Notes under the pieces: model-generated
Told to the model about the DNA's origin: nothing
Databases searched by the model: none
The model's input: only the letters and a program-made list of their open reading frames with translations
Shown here: positions 45,511 to 56,699 of the stretch, in pieces
How positions within the stretch are numbered: the stretch's first letter is position 1
Layout: every line of letters starts with the position of its first letter
Assembly (NCBI RefSeq): GCF_018446385.1
Contig: NC_055992.1
Span: forward strand, 19,748,877 to 19,812,876
From: Zingiber officinale
Lineage: Eukaryota; Streptophyta; Magnoliopsida; Zingiberales; Zingiberaceae
Direction: 5' to 3'
DNA: 64,000 nucleotides
Position numbers and translations under genes: made by a program

Positions 45511-46439
45511 TGTTGGTATCCCGTGGTAGTTTTGATGTAATCAACCAAGTCTGGTTAGGTCCTGTTAGTGTTTAACTCTTACGTCTAAGTGTGCAGGAGC
45601 TTAGGAGCATAGGAAGTTGAGTGGAAGATGCAGCTAGCGAGAAGGACGACACGGAAGAAAGTCGACGAGCTCGGTGCATCTGAGAGACGAGGTGATGCAG
45701 AAGAGTACACTAGTGGACAAGAAGGACGCACGCGGTGATCCGAGGGATGAGAAGCCGGGGAGGAAGTCTGCTCGAGGAGAAGTCCGGAAATTGGGTTCAG
45801 GTGAACTCTATTTCAGTTGGCCGACATCACCCAAGCGATTGGAGCAGTAGGAGAGCAAAAGAAAGCTGAAAATGCTGTGGAGGCGCCTTCAAAGGGAGTT
45901 GAAGGCGCCTTCGCGCACCTCCGCACCTTCACTATGGAAGGTGCCTTCCATGGCTGGAAGACGCTTTCGATGAACAGTACGAAAGCGCCTTCCAGCCCTA
46001 TGGAAGGCACCTTCCACTAGGTTGATTTTAGCTGTTTCCAAAGGATAAAGGTTTATCCTTTGGTACCTCACTGAAGGCGTCTTCTAGCCCTATGGAAGGC
46101 GCCTTCAAGCCACGGATAAGATTTTTCAGGGGCTATAAAAAGATCTCTGGACCTAGGAAATAGTACATAACTCCTGTATTCTTTTCCTAGCAATAGTCTA
46201 AGCAATTAACGAGTGTAAAAGACTTCTCTGTCTTCACCGAAGGAGATTTTTAGAGCTTTCATTTGTCCTTAGATTAATAACCACCTAGGTTGTAACCAAG
46301 TAAACCCTACGCCTCTTCTTTCATTTTTTTGTTGTTTATTTTTAATTATATTGTTGCTGCTAATCTGAATTAAAAGTTCGAGGAAGATTTTTCTGAACAA
46401 CTAGTTCACCTCCTCTCCCTCCGTCTACTTGGGCCAACA
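45511..46439 (+). repeat. 3' LTR of the gag-only SIRE-like element
   Basis: TGTTGGTATCCCGTGG...GGGCCAACA. Its palindrome array at 45885-46105 is parallel to that in the 5' LTR. It is preceded by AAAAAGGGGGAGAT (45497-45510). Confidence 0.9.
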
Positions 46440-47000
46440 TGGTAGACTATTAAGGGAGGGATAGCTAACCTTGTTTCCCTAGTTGGTTAGGTTGAATAGA
46501 TTGGTCGAGCCAATTGGACCAGTCAAACCAAAGGGCTAGTTGGGGTGATTGAGAGAATGAGTTAATTTAATTGTTCGAGATGGTCAAAACAATTGAAACT
46601 ATCAGGCTAACTAGGCCAACCATCCTGAATAAATTGGTAACATCAAGATGGGCAGGGCAGGTCAGGCCAATTGCACCGGTGAGCTAGGCTATCCAATTGC
46701 ATCAAGTGGGCAAGGTTGGTCAATCAAACTAGCTTAGATAGGCTGACCAATCAAACTAGATGAGCCAAATTGGTCAGTTGGCCAAGGTGAACCAAGTGGG
46801 TCAACCAAACTGAGTAATTTTGGCAACTTGAGTGAGTTAATCGAGTTGGGCAAATCATTGGTACCAAGCAAATTAAGGCTAGCTACGACTATTAGGTTGT
46901 TCAAGTCAATCAGGAAGTTGGGGTGGTCAAGCTTGATGAGTCAATCAGGCTAGATGTACTAGACAATTCAATTGAGCAAATCATGTGGGTAATAAATCCA
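46440..47000. repeat. Degenerate GGTCAA/CCAATTGG repeat tract, right part
   Basis: It continues 38690-39001. Words such as TTGGTCAG, GGCCAATTG, GGTCAATCAAACTAG and GAGCCAATTGGACC recur every 20-35 bp with much drift, an old minisatellite. Confidence 0.55.
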
Positions 47001-48138
47001 ACAAAACGTTTATGTAAAAAAAAATATTTTATTAGGTAATGCCTGTGACAATATTTGATATATGTGTTTGCATGGTAACTCAATGACTGGAGATTGTAAA
47101 AGGTTGAATGCGAGGACTAAGGGACTGCAGGATAAAAAACATCAAGCAGCAACATGGATAACATCTAGAGGATACAAACTACGTACATTGGCAGAGTATG
47201 AAAAATAGCATGTGGACAAGCCGAGGGCTCAAGTGCATCCATGGATGAAAAGTCTAATTAACAAATGGAGAATAAAAAGGAGTTGAAGGCTATACAAGGG
47301 GAGTTCGGTGGAGGTTTGTAGATTAACAAAATAGAGTGTTAAATTCTTTAAAAGCCTCTCTTGTACTCTCCTAAGCCTTCCTCTTATAATTCTTGTAATC
47401 TTGCGTTGTGTAAGTGGTTTTTTTTACCTCCAATAATTGATTGTAATATGAAATTGGATCTGAGGGTCAGACAATGTTTGCCTGCATTTCAAACTGACCT
47501 AATAAACTGCTAATTCATATTTAACAACCAATACAAAATGCTGCAACTCATTAACCTGAACTTCGTCTCTCTGAAAGATTGCCGGCAACCCATGTTTTCT
47601 TGCATGGATTCAACAACTTCACGTACGTACGTACACAGCGACTCTACAAATTGATTAGTTATAATCAACTTGCCTGTTCTAAACCTGCCAAGTTAAAAAT
47701 AGATTAGATCTCCAAAACAAAAACAGAATCTGTAGAATATCAATTTGTAACTAATATAAGACGATGAAAAGCAATAAGGATAACCACATAATTATATGAA
47801 AACATGAATGCCCTTACAAATCCAGAGCATAGGTTCAACTCTTAGCGTTTCTCTGTTTAGTCTTGTATACTACAAGAATATAAGCACCACACTCAAGAGT
47901 GTGAAATTAAAATCAACATTGATGTTTAGTGGTAAAAAGGTCATACGTTAATTCTAGATACTCTATGTAGAAATTAAGAAAATGAAATAAATTAGTCATA
48001 TACAAAATTGATACTTAGAAATGCATAGTATAAAATCTTATATAGTTAAGTTAAGAAATCCTAAGCTCTAAATATAAAAGAAAAAAAATTAATACCCTAA
48101 AAGTTATAAATAAATAAATAAATAAATATAATTTAACA
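47001..48138. other. Intergenic DNA, nothing clearly recognised
   Basis: No coding domain is seen. A short ACGT run lies at about 47623-47634 and an (AAAT)n run at 48108-48129. The part left of 48139 may be the 3' LTR of the Copia fragment that follows, because a purine tract ends there, but its far end was not found. Confidence 0.4.
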
Positions 48139-48880
48139 TCTCCCCTCAAACTCATGATGCTACAGCTAGAAGTATTGAGAGTTTGTCAGATAAAAAACGA
48201 AAGCCTAAAGTAGAATGTAACTTGGTAAATATATCAGCAATCTGTAGTTTCGAAGGAACAAAAGGTAATGTGATGGTGTCAATATGAAGATGGTGACGAG
48301 TAATATGACAATCAATTTCAATATGTTTCATCCGCTCATGAAAAATTGAATTGCGTGTACTTTGAATAACACTCTGATTATCACAATATAACGGAGTAGG
48401 TTGATGAAGAGAGATACCCATATCCGCAAGCAACCAATGCAATCAAACTATCTCATAAGTAGTTGAGGTCATGACATGATACTCCGCTTCTTTGGAAGAT
48501 TTAGAAATAACATCTTGCTTTTTACTCTTTCAAGAAATGAGGGAATCACCAAGAAAAATGCATAAGGCATTGGTAAATTTACGATCCGTAGGATCACCAA
48601 CTCAATCCGCATCAGAGTATGCATGCAAGTCAAGAGATGAAGTAGAAGGAAATAAAAGACTTTGAAATTGAGTACCCCGAATATACTTGAGAATACGAAG
48701 AATAGCAGCTCAATGAATTGTAGTTGGTGCAGTGACAAATTGACTAATCATATGAATAACATACATAATATCTGGATGAGTCACGGTGAGATAAACCAAA
48801 TAAAGCTCCCTCGTTCACCGCGACGAAGTTCCATTGCCGGTAAATATGAATTTCAAATAGAAAAACTTTTAAAGGATAGC
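48139..48880 (-). pseudogene. Copia 3' pol fragment (RT end and RNase H)
   Basis: The - strand reads a broken RT/RNase H tail: LRILRYI-like, YSDADW-like, WKSKKQ-like, then 48442-48152 open with CDNQSVIQSTRNSIFHERMK, IEIDCH and ADIFTKL, the standard Copia RNase H end. A purine tract (TTGAGGGGAGATG on the - strand) lies at about 48140-48153. Everything upstream of RT is missing, so this is a truncated copy. Confidence 0.82.
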
Positions 48881-49151
48881 TGAATTTTGATCTATAAGTT
48901 TTCTCTTTAAATTTAAACTTATAGATTGAAAAGTTACTTCACCTATCAATTTTTCTCGCTGGTCCTCCCTCACCGCTACAAAGCTCCCTTACCGATAAAC
49001 ACTTATGTTTTTCATTTTCTTGTAACTTGTTAATCATATTTTGTTTTTGTCCTTTAACCATATTTTTTTATCATGAAATTTATCAATTGCTTCATTAATA
49101 TCATATGAAGTGTTACATATTATTAAATTATTACTCCATATTGCCTTTGGT
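48881..49151. other. AT-rich spacer, nothing recognised
   Basis: Short AT-rich DNA between two Copia elements with no gene or repeat that could be named. Confidence 0.4.
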
Positions 49152-50076
49152 TGACATAGTCAATTTTAGTCGACTGTCGGGACTTCCGGGAGATTGCTGC
49201 CGGGAGGAAGCAAACTGAGTTGTCGTCGAGGCTGGTGTTCGACACTATCTCGGTAAAACGATATTTCTCCGCTATGGTGCTCACGGATAGCAGTAATTCG
49301 TTCCCAAGATATAATGACGACGTCTCGAAATAGTAGCACTTCAAATTTTGAGACCAACGAACCTTCTCGTAGGCTTTTTGGACTCTTCTTATGCAAGAGA
49401 TGGACGAATGGTTTGAATGCAAATACTTTTCGAATGAATGATTTCCAAGAAGGAGAGGGATCTATTTATATTGGGTGAAGAGGTAAGTAACCCTTGGTTT
49501 GGACTGATCTGGATCGTTCATTTTGAAAGGGTATAACCCTTTAAAGGCCCTTTGATCTCAACCATCAGATCTGAAGAAATATAACTCTTCAGATGACTTT
49601 TAATCTCAACCATCATATCTGAAAAGATATAACTCTTCATATTCTGATATGATCTTGTCCCTTGATTCGAAGAGTTATAACTCTTCAGATCTCATCTTGA
49701 TCTTAGTCGTCAAATTACAACATTTAATCCGACGCTTCAGATCAAGCCTTCATCTTCAACGCTGTGGCACGTGGCGGGCTCGCCCAAGGGTAGAGAGCAC
49801 CTGTGCTTTTGTATTAACAACATTAACACAACAACACATATAAGGAAACGCTGGCTCTCGCCGGTTAATGATGTGGGATTAAAACCCCATCTTTTTCCTT
49901 AATGTTAATTTGAGCACATCTTTAAACAATTAATTTCTCATTCACCCGTAATCGATTTTGAGCAAATTAATAGTCTAAATTTATCTACGTGAAACGTAGA
50001 TGTTGATTTTGAAGTCAAACATGACTTTCAATGATTGATGGCACCAAGATTTTGGTTTGTAAAATCGTATCCAACA
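49152..50076 (-). repeat. 3' LTR of the Copia element (925 bp)
   Basis: It aligns with 53956-55038 from TGACATAGTC to TATCCAACA. It holds about 100 bp near 49320-49430 that the other LTR lacks. It includes repeated AGATATAACTCTTCAGAT words (about 49560-49700). Confidence 0.86.
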
Positions 50077-50641
50077 ATCCCCCACATGAATGGAAATTAA
50101 TGCATGTAGTGCATGTATGTATGCTGAACTTTACAAGAGTCCAATCGATAAGTCAATGCATCAGGAAAGGTAGCTTGTGGCTTTGAACCTTCCGTAGTGG
50201 AATGCTATCGAGCATACTAGGCTGTGCAGTGAACGTGATGTCTTGAACTGCTCAGCTGTTGGTGTATACTAAGACAATAACACCACACAGAGACTTATCT
50301 CAACCACTGTTGGTTCTTATGGTTGATTCCATTTTGGCCATAGACACCATCTTGGATTCATGAGTGTTTCATTGAAGCGGTCTGTCTTCATACTCGCATA
50401 GGTGACACTTCTATTAAGAGTATTCCACCATACTTCACTTTTATAAGGTATAGAAGTCATTAAAAGTATAAGCTTATCCTCACTACATGTGGTAGGACAA
50501 CACCAAATCATCCTAGGACTGGGATAGTAGAGATAATCATTTCTCTTGTGCTGTTACACAACTTCTGTAACTTCGTTGTCCCATTGAACCAAGATCTTGG
50601 GATCTCCAGTCAACAAGGTTGGGTTACCGCTATAGTCATTT

Positions 50642-51289
50642 TTAGTTGTAGATTTTTAATCTCATTCCTCTTGATGAGCAGTATACTTGATCTCGACTTA
50701 GCCCCTTTGTAAGGGGATCTGTCAAATTATCCTTAGATTTAGCATAGTCGATTGCAATCACTCCGTTCGAGATCAACTGTCTAATGATATTATGTTGATG
50801 ACGTATATGTCGTGACTTACCATTATACATACTACTCTGTACCATTCCAATTGCTGATTGACTATTATAGTGGATAAGTACGACGGGCACAGGTTTTGTC
50901 CAACTCGAAACATCTTCTAAGAAATTTCATAGTCACTCAGCTTTTTCAGCTACTTTGTCAAATGCTATAAACTCAGATTCCATTGTTGATCGAACTATGC
51001 ACGTCTGCTTAGTGGATTTCCAAGATACTACTCCCCCACCGATCATGAATACATATCCACTAGTGGATTTGGAGTCTTTTGTATCTGATATCCAATTAGC
51101 ATCACAATATCCCTCCAAGACCGTGGGATACTTTCCATAATGTAATCCGTAGTTCATAGTATATTTTAAATATCTAAGAACTCGCAACAGTGCTTTCCAA
51201 TGGGTGTCGTTTAGATTGCTCGTAAAATGACTCAGTTTGTTGACCACACAGGTAATATCCGAGCATATGCAGTTTATGTGATACATCAA
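50642..51289 (-). pseudogene. Copia RNase H region
   Basis: The - strand reads [20 protein letters not shown] and [15 protein letters not shown], the RNase H first Asp in YCDANW, the Glu in STMESEFIA and the later SRHIRHQHN and DPLTKGL motifs. A stop splits it near 50930. The family role is removal of RNA from the RNA-DNA hybrid. Confidence 0.84.
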
Positions 51290-51329
51290 ACTACCAATTA
51301 TCTGAGAATATTCTAATTGCGATATGGGC

Positions 51330-52571
51330 TCACCATAGTTTTTTTGCTAAGTGTTGACTTATATCCATAGGAGTTTTTATAGTAGAGAGATCGTATGCAT
51401 TGAATCCTTTTAATACTGATTCTACATAATGAGATTGTGTTAAAACTATCCTATCGGATGTCCTGAGAATTTTAATTCTCAATATGACATCTGCTAGACC
51501 CATATCTTTCATATCAAAATTATTGGTCAACATTTTCTTAGTCCTCATGATTACATCATGATTATTTTCCATTATGAGCATGTCGTCTACGTATAGACAG
51601 ACGATTACATAACTTTCAGGTGTGCTTTTGACATAAATGCATTTGTCACATTTATTTATTCTGAATTCGTTTTACAATATTATTTTGTCAAATTTTTCGT
51701 GCCATTGTTTTGACACTTGTTTAAGTCCGTACAACGACTTAACAAGTCGACACACCTTTCCCTCATTTCCAAGAGCTACGAACCCCTCGGGTTGCTCCAT
51801 ATAAATGTCTTCTTCCAACTCACCATTTAAGAATGCAGTCTTAACATCCATTTGGTGTATTTCAAGGTTATACAATGCTGCAATGGCTATCAGCACTCGT
51901 ATGGACGTAATCCTTGTCACCGGTGAGTAGGTTTCGAAGTAATCAAGGCCTTCCTTTTGCTTGTACCCTTTGGCTACAAGTCTGATCTTATACTTGTCAA
52001 TCGATCCATCAGCTTTATACTTGCATTTTAGTATCCATTTACAACCTAATGATTTAGTACCAGAAGGAAGGTCTACTAATTCCCAAGTATGGTTATTCAT
52101 GATGGACTCGATTTCATTATTGACAGCTTCCTTCCATAGTGGGGCGTTAGGACCAGAGAGAGCTTCACTTAATGTTCTTAGGTCCATTTTCGACATAAAC
52201 GTCATGAAATCCGGCCTGAACGATTTCTCAACTCTAGCCCGTTTGCTCCGACGTGGCTCTTCGCTTTGATTGTCATTAACCCTTTTCTGACAACTAAGTT
52301 CTGGAACATCATCTTTGTTAGAACTTCCATTGTCATTACTTTGAACGTTTCCTTTCTTATTTGGGAACACGTCTTCAAAGAATATTGCATTCCGAGATTC
52401 TATGGTTGTACCCACATGAATATCAGGAATGTTTGACTTATGAACTATGAAATGATATGTACTACTGTTTTGGGCATATCCGACAAATATCACATCGAAC
52501 ATTTTAGGTCCGATCTTAACTTGCTTTGGCTTAGGTATTTCGACCTTTGCTAAGCACTCCCACACTTTCAA
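51330..52571 (-). pseudogene. Copia integrase tail and reverse transcriptase
   Basis: An open frame of 299 codons (52571-51672) starts in the integrase tail (FVGYAQNSSTYHF, NAIFFEDVFP) and passes through the RRSKRARV linker into RT (LWKEAVNNEIESI, CKWILKCKYKADG, HQMDVKTAFLNGELEEDIYM, SLYGLKQ). After a stop the catalytic YVDDML follows at about 51580-51600, then the 51581-51330 stretch. The frame is long but the enzyme is split by at least two stops. Confidence 0.86.
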
Positions 52572-52816
52572 GTATTTGTATGATGGCTCGCGGCCTTTCC
52601 ATAGTTATGTTATTGATGGTTGTAATGACTGTACACCATGATTTTGATTGTAATGACTCCCACACTTTCATGTTTTGTTCCAAATACCCCTTTCCTATGA
52701 AAACACCGTTCTTCGTAAGTACAAAGTTGTTGGACTAGAAAACTAGTTTGAATCCGGCTTTAACAAGTGCCGATCTAGAAACTAAGTTCTTCCTGATGTC
52801 GGGAACATGGAGCACA

Positions 52817-53077
52817 TCAATGAGTTAGCTCCTTCCCATACGTCATTTTTAGAACTACTTTTCCGAGTCCAACAATCGGGGACATCATGGAATTGCCCAT
52901 ATAGATCTTTCTTCCACTTATCGGTGTGTACTTGGAGAACATCGCCTTGTCAGAATAGACGTGGCAGATTGCTCCAGTATCGATCCACCACTGCTTCGGG
53001 TTGTCCACCATGTTGGCTTCAAACACGACCGTAGTGAGATCCATGGTGCTGAGATTTATATCAGCAGAAGTTGCCAC
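52817..53077 (-). pseudogene. Copia protease and pre-integrase remnant
   Basis: Reads WWIDTGAICHVYSDKAMF, the Copia retropepsin active-site Asp-Thr-Gly followed by the usual Cys-His, and GLGKVVLKMTYGK. After a stop, DVLHVPDIRKNLVS-like pre-integrase text runs to about 52660 and then breaks. The next pol sequence is the integrase tail, so the catalytic core is gone. Confidence 0.82.
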
Positions 53078-53095
53078 CTGGTTCGCAACATTCTT

Positions 53096-53961
53096 CTAAC
53101 TCTTGGTTGTCTTCTTTCGGCGTCTGCAATCCTTGGACATGTGTCCTGACTTTCCACAGTTGTAGCACATGCCCTTGAACTTCTTGCCTTGAGCTTTCTG
53201 TTTTAGTTGTTTCGGCTTCTTGGCTTTTGGTTCCGTTAGGTTGGACATCTTGTCGACTGTCCGCTTCATTCCTCTAGAGTCGGATAATTTTTGATTATCC
53301 TCCTCTATCTGCAACCACAGGATAAGGTCTTCAAGTCTCATTCCTTTTGCTTGTGCTTTAGGTAATTTTTGAAATCCTTCAATGACGGAGGGAGTTTCTC
53401 GATTACCGCAGTAACCTTGAATGACTCATTCAACGACATTCCTTCGGCGTCCAGATCATGCATTATCAGTTGCATGTCTTGAACTTGAGACGTGACACTT
53501 TTGGAATCCACCATTTTGAAATGCAAAAATCGGCCGATGATGAATTTCTTCAGTCCAACGTCTTCGATTTTGTATTTCTTCTCTAGCGATTTCCACAGAG
53601 ATTTGTCCATCTCTATCATGCAATATACGTTATATAGAGCATTGTCCAGCGCATTAAGAACGTAATTGCAGCACAGGAAGTCGCCATGTGACCATGCATC
53701 GCGAGCAGCCTTACTACTGGAATTATCTTCCGTAGCGGTTGGCGGGTCTTCATGCAGAAATTGTACAAGGTTCAGCGTGGTTAAGTAAAACAGCATATTC
53801 TGCTGCCATCTTTTGAAGTTGGCTCCGTTGAATTTCTCCGGCTTCTCAGCATGAGGGATGGCGGTTGGTACATTGTTGATCTCGACCAAATCAGTTTGCC
53901 GATATCGTCTTACGATTGTGAGGTCCTCGAACCTCTGGATTTGCTCCTTGGTATTTGACAT
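53096..53961 (-). pseudogene. Copia gag with zinc knuckle, one frameshift
   Basis: The first frame (53961-53338, 207 codons) has the gag/UBN2 pattern: EKFNGANFKRWQQNMLFYL, NYVLNALDNALYNVY, LWKSLEKKY, KFIIGRFLHFKMV and the KLPPSLKDF(K)NYLKHK end. It stops where a second frame (53341-53096) begins, with LEDLILWLQIEEDN, a basic stretch and the knuckle CYNCGKSGHMSKDC. One lost base near 53340 explains the split. The start codon (53961-53959) lies in the last six bases of the 5' LTR. Confidence 0.86.
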
Positions 53962-55038
53962 AGTCGATTTTAGTCGACTGTCGGGACTTCCGGGAGATTG
54001 CTGCGGGGAGGAAGCAAACTGAGTTATCGTCGAGGTTAGTGTTCGACACTATCTCCGTAAAATGATATTACTCCGCTACGGTGCTCACGGATAGCAGCAA
54101 TTCATTCCCAAGATACAACGACGACGTCTGTAAATGCTTTTCGAATGAATGATTTCCAAGGAGAGGGATCTATTTATATTGGGTGAAGAGGTAAGTAACC
54201 CTTGGTTTGGACTGATCTGGATCGTTCATTTTGAAAGGGTATAACCCTTTAAAGGTCCTTTGATCTCAGCCATTAGATTTGAAGAGATATAACTCTTCAA
54301 ATGGCTTTTAATCTCAACCATCAGATCTTATCTTCAGACGACTTTTAATCTCAATATCATATAACTCTTCAGATTCTGATATGATCTAGTCCCTTGATCA
54401 GTTATAACTCTTTAGATCTCATCTTGATCTCAGCCATCAGATTACAACATTTAATCCGACGCATTAGATCAAGCATTCCTCTTCAACGCCAGATTAGAAT
54501 CCGACGCTCGCATCTGCTTGCGATCTGTCCTCATCTTTGATCCGACGGTCACCATCTGTTCACCTAATCCAGTCATTGCTCTCTACACAGTCACATGCCA
54601 CATAGGCACTACCTCGTCACCCGACATGCCACGTGGAGCATAAATTAAAGCTCCTCAATGCTCCCCGTGACAATGCGAAGTGCAAAGTGCGCTAACAAAG
54701 CGCGCGTGGCGGATGGTGGGCTCGTTGGTGCGAGCACTTGCTCGCCCAAGGGTAGAGAACACCTGTGCTTTTCTATTAACAACATTAACACAGCAACATA
54801 TATAATGAAACGCTGACTCTCGCCGATTAACGATGTGGGACTAAAACCCCATCTTTTTTCTTAATGTTAATTTGAGCACATCTTTAAACAATTAATTTCT
54901 CATTCACTCGTAATCGATTTTTAGCAAATTAATAATCCAGATTTATCTACATGAAACATAGATTTTGATTTTGAAGTCAAACTTGACCTTCAACGATCGA
55001 TGACACCAAGATTTTGGTTTGCAAAATCATATCCAACA
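53956..55038 (-). repeat. 5' LTR of the Copia element (1083 bp)
   Basis: It pairs with 49152-50076 and has an extra ~220 bp at 54490-54710. On the - strand it ends CTATGTCA, overlapping the gag start. No tRNA-matching primer site follows. Confidence 0.86.
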
Positions 55039-55204
55039 ATATTTATTGGGATGTTTATCATAAGTATGTTCACGTATTTTACAAGTCTTAGGAGCAAAGA
55101 TTGTTCAGTTCATTCTTCTTGAGACAATTTCAAATACAGGCTATATCTGCTATCATTTGGTTAGATTTATGCTGAAATGAACTTTAAAATATTAAATCTA
55201 TAAG

Positions 55205-56695
55205 GGATGGGGTGCAAGGGCGACCCTGACTTTTAGGGCCCTTGATGAAAAGAGAAAAGGGACCTCTATAGGAATTGTTTTTACTAACATAAAATTTGAA
55301 TAGAGTTTAATAGAAAATTTAAAAATTAATATATTTCATTTAATATATGATAAACTCTATTTAAAATATATTTCTCAAGATTCTTTAAAAAGTACAATAC
55401 CATACAAAATACGTTTCTCTAGTTTTCCAAAAAGTACAATACCTACAAATATAATAATCATTAAAAAATCTAGATCTTTAGCATTTTGAGAAGTAAAATC
55501 AACAATAAGATCTTCAAAATCAAGCTTTTTTAATACCTAATTTTCGATGAATAAAATTGTCAAGTCATTTGCATTCAAATTATTATCATCATTTTCTCTC
55601 AATTTTTCGTTCTCATTCGTTTCATGATTATGATCATCATTTTCTCTCAATTCTTTCCACTCATTGATTGTATGATCATTTAGTTCTTCTTGATTACTCG
55701 ATTGTTGATCATTTAATTCTTCCTAACTTTTTTTCTTGTAATTCATCAACTGAATCTTCAATTGAAAAGCCAACTTTAAAAAACTTATGATGAACACCTT
55801 TGTGAGTTTAATAATCTATTCCGTTCTTTTTTTTCTAACTCTCAGATTGATATTTCTTTGGAAATATATTTGTACTATAAATTTCAAATGTAAAAATAAA
55901 ACACACAAAACTAGTAACAAAGCTAACAATAAAATAAACACAAGTAGTGAAAATAATAGTGAAAGAGCAATAACGCCCGGTTTGTGCTTGAAGCAATCGA
56001 CATAATCTATTCTATAATGATCAAAATTGGGATGATTTATTTGAACTCTTTTAAATCTGCAAGAAAATCATAAAATATTGGACTATAATACAATATTAAA
56101 AATTAATATTGAATACTAACATTAAGAAAAAATATAGATAAATAGATAACTTACGTTCTAGGTTTATATATTGATGAAATTAAAATTTCAATTGGAGAAT
56201 AGATTTTTTTTATTTAATTAGAAGAAATTCAAAAGAGAAGAAGGGAGGAAACTAGCGTTTATGATTCAAACTTTACTATTTAGATTATTCCAACTTTTAT
56301 AAATAAATTAATGAAAAAAGAATTGTATAAGGAATAAAATCTTGGAAAGGGAAAAAAGGATTGTTTACATTCCTTATTTTTTTCTCTCTTTTATTTTTTA
56401 TATTTTTAATGAAAAAAATATATATATTTTTGGCCTTTATTAAAACAATCCAATAATATATATATATATTTAGACCTTTAATAAAATAATCTAATAAAAT
56501 ATATTTTTTTGGGCTTTATTAAAATAATCCAATAATATATATATTTTTGGACTTTATTAAAATAATATAATAAAATATATTTTTAAATTTTTATTAAAAC
56601 AATTTAATTATATATAATATATATTATATATTCCTATCAAATTTGGGGTCCCTGAAAATTAAGGACCTTAGACCATTGCTCCCAGTGATATGTCT
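55205..56695. mobile_element. Unclassified AT-rich insertion with imperfect inverted ends
   Basis: The left end (GGGGTGCAAGGGCGACC...TTTTAGGGCCC) and the complement of the right end (GGAGCAATGGTC...TTTTCAGGGACC) are similar, suggesting terminal inverted repeats. Inside, the - strand at about 55550-55740 reads an acidic Asn/Glu-rich repeat (ELNDQQSSNQEELNDHTINE, ELRENDD twice). No transposase motif is complete. A non-autonomous or decayed hAT-like transposon is possible; no target duplication was confirmed. Confidence 0.4.
56430..56605. repeat. AT-rich tandem repeat of about 38 bp
   Basis: Five units of GGNCTTTATTAAAATAATCC plus AATAATATATATAT-like tails begin at about 56433, 56474, 56512, 56549 and 56586. 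Confidence 0.82.
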
Positions 56696-56699
56696 CAAG

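Larger units (their letters stand above)
39002..46439 (+). mobile_element. Gag-only SIRE-like Copia element with perfect TSD
   Basis: LTRs of 938 and 929 bp (39002-39939, 45511-46439) are flanked by TGGTA at 38997-39001 and 46440-46444, an exact 5-bp target duplication. The primer site (TGGTATCAGAGA, 39942-39953) matches Met-tRNA. A purine tract AAAAAGGGGGAGAT precedes the 3' LTR. The interior carries gag in two parts, split by a nested element (40681-44272), and no protease, integrase or RT. It must rely on enzymes from another element. Confidence 0.9.
49152..55038 (-). mobile_element. Defective Copia element with gag start inside the LTR
   Basis: LTRs are 49152-50076 and 53956-55038 on a - strand element, 5.9 kb. 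On the - strand both LTRs start TGTTGGATA and end CTATGTCA. A purine tract (ATGTGGGGGAT) adjoins the left LTR. Gag, zinc knuckle, protease, RT and RNase H are present; the integrase core is deleted. LTR lengths differ because each has its own internal gap. No matching target duplication was seen. Confidence 0.86.
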
